Source: Lasiosphaeris hirsuta (Eukaryota > Ascomycota > Sordariomycetes > Sordariales > Lasiosphaeriaceae). Taken from it: a DNA stretch of 64,000 nt. A program made the translations under genes and the position numbers. This document shows, one piece after another, positions 26,430 to 36,435 of the stretch. Below the pieces are notes generated by a model. The model had not been told where the DNA came from and did no database searches. It saw only the letters and a program-made list of their open reading frames with translations. The DNA is taken from assembly GCA_030549175.1 (NCBI GenBank), contig JAUKUA010000001.1, positions 3,348,001 through 3,412,000 on the forward strand. The letters are read 5' to 3'. How positions within the stretch are numbered: position 1 is the stretch's first letter; each line of letters begins with the position of its first letter.

Positions 26430-26816
26430 ATGGCTGACAACCCGGAAAATGGCGGCAGCCCCGCGCAGCCTGATGCGCCCGTTGGCGGCGCAGGAGCACC
26501 CGAGCACCTGAACATCAAGGTTACGGACAATAACAATGAGGTCTTTTTCAAGATCAAACGCAGCACCAAGCTTGAGAAACTCATGACCGCATTTTGCGAG
26601 CGGCAAGGCAAGACTATTGCCTCGGTGCGCTTCCTATTCGAAGGCCAGCGGGTCCAACCCGCAGACACGCCTGATACCGTAAGCTCGACCGCTGTTTCCT
26701 ATCTTCCTTGTTGTAGGGATTCATGAGGGCTAACAATTTACTCTCGGTGGCCATAGCTCGAGATGCAAGATGGAGATACCCTTGAGGTTCACCAGGAGCA
26801 GGTTGGCGGCTGCTAA
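26430..26816 (+). CDS. SMT3: SUMO (Smt3), small ubiquitin-like modifier
   Basis: Exons 26430-26678 and 26757-26816 give 102 residues. After a 25-residue flexible Gly/Pro/Ala-rich tail comes the ubiquitin fold: HLNIKVTDNNNEVFFKIKRS, TKLEKLMTAFCERQGK, VRFLFEGQRVQPADTPDTLE, then MQDGDTLEVHQEQVGG. The protein ends GG-C, so a Ulp-type protease would remove a single residue to expose the conjugating Gly-Gly. No consensus psi-KxE is obvious in the tail, so chain formation through this tail is not predicted by eye. The intron falls after the Thr codon preceding LEMQDGD. Confidence 0.96.
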
Positions 26817-27419
26817 GCTATACAGCACGACGACGAGGATGGGTCCGGATAGCTGGGGCTGGTTGGGGCGATAACCGGAGGAGGGTGGGCGGGTACTGGC
26901 CGCTTTCGTTTTTGCCAAAGGGGAAAAGAAATCACAGAATTTGCGACAATGAATCTCGTAGGAGTATGCTCCCCGATTCATGATGCCCGATCATCTATGG
27001 TGCAGGCATGGTTTTTAGCTCACTTTTTTAGGCGTGGGACTCGAGCAAATGGCAAAAGAAAAATACTCGCAGGTACTTTCCGTTTCATCTGTCTATGGCT
27101 ATGTCTTGAGTTTATCTCAGCTCATGTTAGCAATGACTGGGAGCCAAACTGAGAGCAGTCTTCGTACTTAGGTGATCACTTTCACCAACCATAGTGTTGG
27201 TTACCACAAACAAACTTTTTTAGCCGAAGTTGACAATCTCATTTCCGAAAGCCAGCAAATACCCTGACGCCAAAGTACATCATTCTGAATCCTATCCCGG
27301 CCTTTTTCCTAACAACACCCAACGCATATAACGCCCAAGTTGCTTCAAAACCTATTATTATTAACATCAACGCAGCAAACATAGTTCTCTCACAACGTCA
27401 GACACATAGTCAAAGTCCC
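26817..27419. other. convergent 3' flanks of SUMO and the LIM gene
   Basis: A/T-rich compared with its surroundings towards 27330-27400, as expected for 3' UTRs. A 67-codon frame at 26949-27152 is not convincing. Confidence 0.4.
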
Positions 27420-30155
27420 TCAAGCTTTCAACTCCTTCTCCATACAGCCCGTGCACAATACAACGTTTTTCTTTTCCCCAGAGGAGGCGCCCCTGCGCTC
27501 CACGGGGAATATCTGCCCATCATCAAAGCCACCGTTGCAAGTTGCGCAACGGAAGCATTCGTCATGCCACTCGCCACCAAGAGCCCTGACGTACTGTCCG
27601 ATAACGGCCGTATTGCATTTTCGGCATTTGGGCGCGCGTCGTTCGGTCCTTTTCGTTTGGCACGACACGCACCAAGCGTAGCCATCCTTCTCAATGTGGG
27701 TCATACCACGTTCGAACGGATCGCCGCACTCGGCACAGAAGAAGTGGCCGAAGTGCCAGTGCGCACCTAAAGCGACAACGTGCTCGCCCATAATAGGCGT
27801 CTTGCAGTGTTTGCAGCGGGGAGCATAAAGCTCATGCCAATCAAGATGGCAGAAGAAACGAAGACGAGTATCGCCATCCTCGGCCATGGTCTCGCCGGGT
27901 TCCTCAGGTAGTATCTCACTGGCGGCACGACGCGCTATCCGGTTGAGGCGCTGTGATCGGTAGTTGTCAGGCTCGGGCGAGATCTCAAGCGCCTCGAGGG
28001 ATGTGCCGCATGAGTAGCAAGCAAAGCATTGCGGGTGAAACTTCTCAGAACTCCCAGCGAGTGATACGAAGCGACCCTCAATGAAACCTCCACACTCATG
28101 GCAGCATGCGGTAGCTCGGCTGCCGACAGGCCTGGGCGCTGGAGACCAGTGACTACGATGCCTATCTGGTTGTCGGATGCGGGGCGTCGCGGCTTGGGGA
28201 GTGGGGAGAGGGCGATGGCTACCGCTGTTCTTGTCGTCGTCGGGGGTCACGATAGCGGGAATGTTGGGATTGTCATTCGGCCCATCGTCGAGAAGAACAA
28301 TAGCTGGAACGTCAGGGGAGGAATCAGACACCGATATAGTAGGGACTGGTGGTCCATCTACCTGACCATGGGCCGAGGCTGAGCGTGCGTGGCGTGACGA
28401 CGGCGTCGCGGACGGTGGCGACGTAGAATCATCCGCAATAGAGATAGTAGGAATGGTTTGCGCCTGCTGCTGTGGCTGCTGGCTGTAGATTCGTCCAGGG
28501 ACGATGGGCGAGGAGTGCTTGTCGCCTCTGCCATTTCTCGACTCTTCTGGCGCATTATCAGTGGCCTCCTCTGGGGGCTTCCAGTCTCTATCAAAGCTTA
28601 CGATTGGTCGACCTGGGTTGTCGCTCACAGCAGACGGGGTTGGTAGCTTGTGGCTACGGTCTTTTAACCTCATGCTTGTGGCCTCTCTGATGTCCTCGCC
28701 ACGGATCTCCATGCCATGCTTCCGAGGGACATTATCGAGCGAAGGCGGTGCTTCAGGACGGCCATTGGTAGTGTACTGAGGATTCCGGGTTTGTGACGGA
28801 GGATTCTTGTAGATCTCGTATTTAGAAACCACCTTCGGAGGAGAGGGGGGTGGAGTATCCTCTGCGCTAGACACACCGGGGGCAAATTGCACCCGGTTCA
28901 ATGGGTTCTTTGGCTTGGCTCGTAGCGGTTGGACCGGGCCTGCCTGCGTGGAGTTCTTAGACCGATCAGTCGCCTGGACGTCTGGCTCTTCCCAAATCTG
29001 ATCGCCCGAAAAGGGCTTCTGGATCTCGCCACTGATGTTTCTGTTTAGACTGCTTCGGCGACGACTGCCTGCAATCGCGGACGGGGGCCCCGACACGGAG
29101 CCATATGACTTGGTAGCCCGGGGATCGGGGAGCGCGCGCTGTGGGCGGTCAAAGCTTCGCCGAGCCGTGTCGTCGGTCCTACTTCCGGTCCCAGCCCCTG
29201 GTACTTGACGAGACGAAGCAAAGGAGGGCCGGCCTCCGCTAGGCGCCCCACTGTCGCTATCCGTGGAACTTCCCGAGACGGAGCGCATGCTAGGATCTCT
29301 CGCAAGACCAGTGGGTGCGACATCATTTCCATACAGTCCAGCGCTCGCAGTACGGGCGTGTGCGTAGCTGTCTTTGCGCATGTGGGGCTTATACCGATAG
29401 GGAGCGCCTGGCTGAGGTACTTTCCCGGGGTTTTGATGTCGCCAGACAAGTTCGGCAGCCTCATCTAGCGCCACCTCATAGAGACGCCTCTCCTCCGAGC
29501 CCTCCTCGCCCATAAGATCAACATTGGGCAATTTTGGTCGGTCTTTCAAGTCCATATCCTCCATGGCCTGGCGCAGAGACACGGCCTCCTCCTTCTCCAT
29601 CCACCGTTGGCCGCGCTCGATGTAAGTTGCACTCGGCACAATCTCCGAAGGTTTCAGGGGCTTTACGTGACGATCCGGGTAGTAATCCTTACCCTGGGTT
29701 GTTGTCGAGAACCTCGAGGAGACGCTGGCGGACATAGACGGTCGGCTGACAGATATTGACGGTCGGCTAACTGAGACAGACGGGCGGCTGGCAGCCGCGG
29801 CAGTGGTGGCGGCGGGTACAGAAGCGGGGATAGACACATTACTGGCATCTGAGTGTGTGTGTTGATGGTGAAGTAAAGATGCGTCGAGCGAGGGTCTGGT
29901 GCTGGTTGGTAGCCTGGCAGTATCTCGTTTGGAAGCGGGCGGAGGGCGTGCTCCGCCGGGTCTGTTGAGACGGGTGTTGCGTAGGTCTGCAAGATAAGCA
30001 GCTAGGACACCGTCAGTACAGAGTATACAATCAGGAAATCATTCGCCAAGCTGGCAGACCGTCGTACCAAATTGTTCGCTCGACATGTAGGATGGCGACG
30101 GTGGAGTGACCTTCCGCGTGGAAGTTCGCTCCTTTGATCTACTTCGCGCAAACAT
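27420..30155 (-). CDS. triple LIM-domain protein (paxillin-like)
   Basis: Exons 30155-30068 and 30001-27420 give 889 residues. The first exon adds MFARSRSKERTSTRKVTPPS to the start. The first 620 residues are disordered, with SRPS(V/I/M)S repeats near residue 105 (SVSRPSISVSRPSMSAS) and many Pro/Ser tracts. The C-terminal 270 residues hold three LIM domains, each with two zinc sites: CCHECGGFI...HPQCFACYSC..., CKHCKTPIMG...HFFCAECGDPF, and CRKCNTAVIG...HDECFRCATC...CTGC. An insert (PEPDNYRSQRLNRIARR) splits LIM1. Yeast and fission-yeast paxillin-like proteins act in actin rings and Rho signalling; the role here is by analogy. Confidence 0.92.
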
Positions 30156-31650
30156 GGCTGCAGGAGCAGCTTCAATGGCATCGGCGGGAAGTGGAAGTAG
30201 ACTCGCTCAGCTGCTGTGTGGCCGGGGGTGGCTTGGTGTTGGTTGCTTGTTATTGCTGGGAATGATGAGCAGATTTGTCAGGGAATGGCGGTCGAGCGGC
30301 AGGCGAAGTGCCAAACACGGTTGAATTTATGTTTCCATGTAAAAGCTAATGTTTACGCACGGGATCTAAGGTCCAACAAAGGTTGCTGGGCAGAGCGAGG
30401 GAGGCGGGAATAATCAAGAAAAGGTGACCCCAAGCACGGTGGTGGGCTTGGATTCCCTGGTGTGCTTTCAATGCGATGGACAATGGGCGCTGGGGCACAA
30501 AGCAGTTGCAGCAATGCGATTGGGCTACGGATTAAGACAAACACAAAACCAATGCGGTGGGTTCCCCCAGCGACGGCATCAGCGCCTGCAGCCGGCAGTC
30601 CGGGGTAACCCTCAGTTGCCGCCTAGCAATCGCAAGCAATCGGAGGCGCGGCGCCGACATCCGAGAGCCACCTCCATCCTTTCCAATGGACCCAGGTTGC
30701 CAGGTTTTGCAGCGCTGGGGTCCGTGCCGTCGGATAGTGCCACAACCAGGAAGCAGCCTCTGACTCGCCATCAGCCTCAACCCCAAGGAGCCTAAGTGGT
30801 TTTCGATGCCCACGTTTGCAATGTGGAGCCCCCCTTGATACACCACATGTTGCTGGGCCCCGTGGCCTCCTGCGCCGTCGATTCGGCCGCGGCGGCGACA
30901 TGTTGAATTCAATTTCTACCAGTGCAGACGCATCGACAAACACACTTGTGGTCGCGGACGAAGATGGCATCGGAAGGCGGCGGCAATTACGGCTTCAGAG
31001 CCAGGCGTTATTCCCGGCACGAGACGGCTTCCATTTCCAGTTAGCAAAATGCTAGAAAGTCCGGGCCAGCCCAGGTGATGTTTTACGGGTAGTTCTTCCG
31101 AGCGCACAAGTGTGCCCCAGGATATCGCATGGCCTGCTGGGAGCCTCGGAAAACGGGGGTGAAGAGAGCGGCGCCGGGCAGCCAGAGACATCGTGGAGCA
31201 TTGCTGCTGATATGAATATGAAGGAAACCCGGGGCGCGCTGTTCTAGTAACCGGTTCTCTCCAAGAGAAGCGAGCGAGAATGGAGTTCCCGACGGATGCG
31301 GGCCTGCAGATGGCGGCAGGTCAGTTCCGCTTTTACAAGCCGATGCAGGTGAAGGGCCGAAGAGCGGGGGATGCTTGATATGGCGAGTTGCAAAATCCAG
31401 TCTTGAATGTCGGTCTGCCCCCAAATTACCAACACGGCGGATGCCACTTGCGAGTCGATGTAACTTGCGATTTGCTTGCTTTTCTCTTTTTCGCCTCTCT
31501 ATCCAATTCCCAGCACTATCCTGCCCTCTGACACATGCCACGGATGCGAACCAAATCTCAACCCCCCAAAAGCGTACAGATATCGTAACAATTCAACACG
31601 CCTCCTCGACACTCTCTTTCCCGGCCCATGGTCCTCGGCTCCCTGAACAA
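30156..31650. other. divergent promoter region
   Basis: About 1.5 kb between the LIM gene and the MFS transporter, which point away from each other. Several frames of 60-150 codons overlap in all directions with no motif or signal peptide that I trust. No gene called. Confidence 0.45.
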
Positions 31651-33764
31651 ATGCCCAACTACCTATTGACCTCCGGGGCAAGCCCTGTTACAAGTAGCGA
31701 GAAGGGCAGCAGCTTGAGTAACAGTCCGGTCGACAGCGACTCGACCGAGGACGAAGAGTTCAGGGAGGGGGGTTACGGTTGGTAAGTTACAACTCTAGTG
31801 ACACGGTTGAGCGGGTCTATTCTTAGAATACCTGTGACTTCGGTTTCCCATATGCCCTAACACTTACTTCTGTAGGATCGTTGTTGCCGCCGTCTTGCTG
31901 ATCAATGCTCACACGTGGGGGTTGAACTCGGTTGGTGATCCCAGCTCAAGCTGCTGTTGTGTCAAGAAGTAGGATCCACTAATGCAGTCACATCAACGCA
32001 GTCTTATGCCATATTTCTTGCCTACTACCTGCGGTCTGGGGGCATTGATGAATCTTCGCCACTAGCTTTTGCCTTTGTCGGGGGCTTGTCTATTTCATTC
32101 GGTACGTGCTTCAGCTCTCGCCATCCCAGAGGCAGCCATCCCCTACCTACTACAGTAGATATAGAATGCCGGGACAGTGCCACTAAAACTCATGTTAGCT
32201 TTTATCGTGTCACCCCTTGCCACTGTGTGTATCGGAAAGCTGGGGACCGGGACGACGATGAGGATAGGGGTGGTTCTTGAGGCGTAAGTTATATACTAGA
32301 AGCTTTGTTTTTTGTAGGCTCGCTGCTAACCTGCTATGTGGCTTCAGTGTGTCGTTTGTTGGCGCCTCGTTCTCCACGCACATATGGCATCTCGTCCTCA
32401 GCCAGGGCGTATGCTTTGGTGCAGGACTGGGTTTCTGTTTTACAGCAACAGTCGGAATAGTGCCCCAGTGGTTCACCAAACGCCGCTCATTTGCGAATGC
32501 CATTTCGACGAGCGGCTCCGGTTTCGGCGGCCTGATATACTCGTTGGCAACGAACGCAATGATCTCGAATCTAGGCCTGGCCTGGGCCTTCCGCATCCTT
32601 GCCATCTTAGCCTTCGTAGTTAATGGTGCATGTAGTCTTGTTTTGCGTGATAGAAACAAGCAAGTCGGTGCGGTCCATGTCGCCTTCCACATGGATCTCT
32701 TCAAGCACTTCGAGTACTGGCTCTTCCTTGGTTGGGGCTTTTTTATTCTCATCGGTTATGTTATTGTTGTCTTCTCCCTGACAGACTATGCCCAGGTTGT
32801 AGGCTTTTCTGCAACCCAGGGGTCACTCGTTTCTGCCATATTCAACCGTAAGTTAGTTGGGGTTTCACCTTCTTCCCCTCTCCATCTTTGCTGAAATTTG
32901 CATTGGACAGTATCGCAAGGCCTCGGTAGGCCTGTTATCGGACTCGTGAGCGACCGTGTTGGAAGATTGAATATTGCTGGCCTCGGCACCCTGGTCGCTG
33001 GCCTCGCTGCTTATTTCTTATGGATATTTGCTAGCAAGGCCTACCCCGGTCTCATCGTATATGCCGTGTTCGGCATGTTTGCCGGCGTCATTTGGTATGT
33101 GCTGATTTGACTCCTATCCGAGACAATGACATGCTGGCTAACCCAGACATAGGCCATGTGTTGCGCCTGTTGGGGCTGAAGTGCTTGGGTTGCAGTTGTT
33201 GCCTTCTGGTACGCAGCACTCCTCATATTCCTCCTTTCCCAACCTTGACTCCATTATAACAGTATACAACAGCCTTGTCGATATACTGGCTTGTGCTGGT
33301 TCTGCCGGCTACATTGTGAGTCAGCCCAACTTGAAATAGTGACCTCTTGCCGCCAAACAAGGGCAGTTTCTTCTGGATGTCACGCTTACCCCTGAAATCA
33401 CAAAGCGCCGAAGTGATTGCTCTAAGACTCAAAATGTCAGGGGTGGATGGATACGTCAACGCGCAACTTCTTGCGGGTTCCATGTATATTGCTTCGTTCA
33501 TTTCTGGTACGCATAGATCCATTGATCCTACGCCCTGCAATAATTCTCGGGCTAATCAGCTATGTAGTTTGGATGTTGAGGAGCTGGAAGCTCCAGCAAC
33601 TAGAGGCTTTAGATGTGACCGAGGCGCAGACAGAGGTTGGGACCCAAACCCCCGACCCAGCGAAGGGCCTCTCAAGCAGAAGCGAGAGAGACGTGTCTAT
33701 CAGTCAAAGCCCCAGCATCTTGCGTGCATATATTGCTGGCATGCTCACAATGAGGCGCGTGTAG
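31651..33764 (+). CDS. monocarboxylate-type MFS transporter (MCT family)
   Basis: Ten exons rebuild to 493 residues: 31651-31781, 31876-31930, 32002-32101, 32199-32283, 32318-32847, 32911-33094, 33153-33208, 33273-33315, 33406-33506 and 33568-33764. The MCT start motif appears at the first junction: EGGYGWIVVAAVLLINAHTW, then GLNSSYAIFLAYYL. Other family signs are GLGFCFTATVGIVPQWFTKR, RSFANAISTSGSGFGGLIYS, the loop-8 pattern GLGRPVIGLVSDRVGR and the C-terminal VAPVGAEVLGLQLLPSALSI. About 12 helices are expected. The cytosolic tail has a Ser/Arg patch. Substrate is unknown; fungal members include carboxylate, riboflavin and basic-dye-like exporters. The second intron uses a weak GTTGGT donor. 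Confidence 0.88.
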
Positions 33765-33839
33765 ATTTGGCTGGATATATCTGTTCTGCCTCCCGCACTT
33801 GCAGGCACTTCTAGGGTATGGAACGGAGCGGGAAGCGGT

Positions 33840-34653
33840 ACTCTCGTAACTTAGGGTCCCCGACCTTGCAATAATGCTGACTCTCCCCGGTGAAAAGCAT
33901 AATAGAGGTTGGAAGCCTGTCCTGGCGTTATTATACACGCGAGTTATTGCTGCTGTGTCTTGACAAACCTATCCGGCATCTTCCCGTCGCCGATATGATT
34001 CCGGGCGAGTTGGGGTCAACCAACATGGACTTGGATTGTGTCTTCAGAATAGAATGGATCTTGCCATGCAGAAGTCGAGCTGGGACCAAGATAAACTATT
34101 ACAGAGGTTCGGCTTACTCGAAGCATATCATGTAAAGGGATATGCTCGGCAACCGCGACTATGGGCGGCACCTCGGCCTCAATAGCCTCCTCGATGGCAG
34201 CTTTCGCTTTAGACCAAGGGCGAAGTATAAGACGGCGACGAACCTGCCGCTCAGTCGGCAGAACGGGAAGCCTAAGATGTTGTCCGGTCCGCCCAGGCGT
34301 CACACCTCCCACAATTTTCGTACCCCAGGCAATCGACTCGCAAGCATTTACTGTGACCTTTAAACTAGTCAGTGAATGCTTTGAGATCCCATGAAAACAA
34401 GCGGTTCTCCAACTTGCTTCCCGGTGAACCCCTAGAAGATAATTCGAGTGTGGCCGCCAACTCGAAGGTTATGAAGCGTACTTGCATATCCGTACAGCCT
34501 TGGGGCCTTTGCAAAGGACCTGCTAGCCCAGAGCGGTCGGATAACGCGATGTTGTCTAATGATTGTTGACGTGATGACGTGCTTGCTTCGATCACGATTT
34601 GCTTCATCCGTGGACCTAAGACCCTCTGAGCTGAGAAGTAGTAGGTAGAACAA
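33840..34653 (-). pseudogene. decayed copy of succinyl-CoA ligase alpha subunit (LSC1-like)
   Basis: The minus strand shows colinear pieces of the alpha subunit. The N-terminal part reads YASTLHNLRVGGHTRIIF, then an in-frame TAG (34434-34432) where the family has Gln, then GFTGKQ. After an intron-like gap comes ESIAWGTKIVGGVTPGR, then KAAIEEAIEAEVPPIVAVAE, then HIPLHDMLRV (CoA/NAD-like fold). A frame change follows, then ILKTQSKSMLVDPNSPGIIS (family PNCPG), then RSGTLSYES near 33870-33840. The phosphohistidine region and the C-terminal half are missing. The stop is a CAG-to-TAG change. It adjoins the 3' end of the transporter gene. The functional TCA-cycle gene must be elsewhere; this copy resembles a diverged paralog. 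Confidence 0.82.
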
Positions 34654-34975
34654 AGGGGATGTCCTAGCTACTCACAAAGTAACGAGAGAATGCTTCACAC
34701 TGTTGAAGGAAACGTATGTTTTTTTTTGGGAGTGTTGTTGGTTGGCGCCCCTTCTACTCCCCACATGTGAGCTACGTTGTATCTACCCCTCTGTGTGGTG
34801 CCGAAGTTCGACAGAAGCCGAGGCTTCAAGGACGAAACCGGATCTCGAGTTACTAGGATTGTCCCTAGATAAATGCGTCGAGACATCAACAGCCAATATA
34901 GAGCTCATCCGCGTGGCGGGTACCTGGGCATTTTTGGATGGATTCCCACGATATTGATCCAACCTACCACAACGC
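34654..34975. other. intergenic
   Basis: Short gap between the LSC1-like relic and the COX19 stop, both on the minus strand. No gene seen. Confidence 0.4.
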
Positions 34976-35484
34976 TCACCACCGGAGCTCTCCCTTGGCC
35001 CCTTTTTCTTCACTGGCACCGAGACTTTGTCCTCCCTTTGGCCCTTCCGCAAACCCGAGGTTTTTGAGGTCGTCCTTCGCCATCAAGTTGCTAAGCAGGC
35101 TAGTCAGCTTCTCACAGTTCGACACGGCGACGATAACGGTGCAGTTGGCTGACACGCACCGATCCATCCGGCAGCGCAGGTAGTTTTTCGCCAGCATTCG
35201 GCATTCATCCTCGTTTACCCCTTTTACTTTTTTGATGCAGGCTAGATAGGTCATCATGACGTCTTTGCATTCGCCTAACTCCTGCTTGTGAGAAAATGCC
35301 CTGAAGCTTGATCCTGTGCCCTCGGATTCTTACCATCATGATCGAGAGGAAAACTGCCTCGTTGGGGACTTGGGGGATGGGTTAGTCATTCGAGTCGAAT
35401 GTGACTTTTGCCTGCACCGGATGCTGGAACTTACGGTACGGGTTTTGTGGAGGGCAGAGGCCCCGGGCTTCCAAAAGTGCTCAT
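34976..35484 (-). CDS. COX19: Cox19, cytochrome c oxidase assembly factor
   Basis: Exons 35484-35435, 35368-35334, 35274-35160 and 35090-34976 give 104 residues. The joined protein is MSTFGSPGPLPSTKPVPPQR, GSFPLDHDGECKDVMMTYLA, CIKKVKGVNEDECRMLAKNY, then LRCRMDRNLMAKDDLKNLGF. Twin Cx9C motifs (ECKDVMMTYLAC and CRMLAKNYLRC) are exact, and the order RGSFPLDHDGEC..YL.CIKK..G.N...CR matches yeast and human COX19. The protein sits in the mitochondrial intermembrane space and helps deliver copper for cytochrome oxidase assembly. The last intron lies right after RCRMDR. The Gly/Lys-rich C-terminal tail is variable in the family. Confidence 0.94.
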
Positions 35485-36435
35485 ACTTCAAGCTCCTAGC
35501 GATCAATTGTTAGACAAATAAACACCTAATATCAGGCAAGGCAGCAAGCATATGGAGATATGCTCCAAATATTTGTCGATTCGCATGAACAGAGTTGCGG
35601 CGTCTGGATCGCGGCTTCATGCGAAGCGAATGCACATAAAACGACACGTGCAAAAAAGAAAAGCCGTCGGTTGCTGGGCAAGTGGGAGATTCGACCTTAT
35701 TACCTTGAAGTATTTTTTGAAGTGTTTATAGAAGTTGAGGAAACCAGAAACAAAAGGATAAGATGAAGAGCGATATGGTGGTATAACGACGCTGGTGTAT
35801 CAAAGTATTAGTAGGCACCAACTACCTTAGGTACTTATTTAGTAGTTGAAGTGTTTTTGGCTTTCAAGCTCTCCAGGCAGCTTGGTTTGTCGTGCTGCCG
35901 GCTCCTTGCTTCAATGGAGCTTTGGCCGCTAATGGAAGCATGCAGATTTGATGCCTGAGGCTGCAACATTCCCGTGGGTCCCAACCTTATCTGCATGCTG
36001 AGACACCCGACAGGACCCACCTTAGCTTTCGACGCGCTGGTCATTCAAACAGTGCCAGTGCACAAGACCTGGCGATGCGCGACAGCGTCCACTTTCACGG
36101 CAAATCCTCGACGGTCAAATCCCGAGTCGCCCCAATCTAGATTTTGGCATGCACTTGAGTCCATTTCTCTTATTGTCGAGATCGTCTCGAGACAGGCAAC
36201 CGCCCCTCGCTCCTCTCACTTCAGCAGCATTTTTCTCACGCCCAGGCCGGGCCTCAGCTGTTTTGACGTTCTTCGACTTGCCACCGACACTCCCCTCCTT
36301 CGGCCTCTCCAGTCTATCCAAAGTCCGGCTACTTCGAGCAGAAGTCATCACTACTCACCAGCTCGATACGCGCGGGTTCGCCCCGATAGACACCGAAAAT
36401 TACGTCCTGATAATCACACGATTCACACCGCCGCC
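35485..36435. other. divergent promoter region of COX19 and DNM1
   Basis: About 950 bases shared by two mitochondrial genes that point away from each other. A tacctTAaggta-like palindrome lies at 35823-35833. No gene seen. Confidence 0.45.

Noticed and set aside
32210..32752. Minus-strand frame of 180 codons
   Set aside because: Shadow of the MFS transporter exons.
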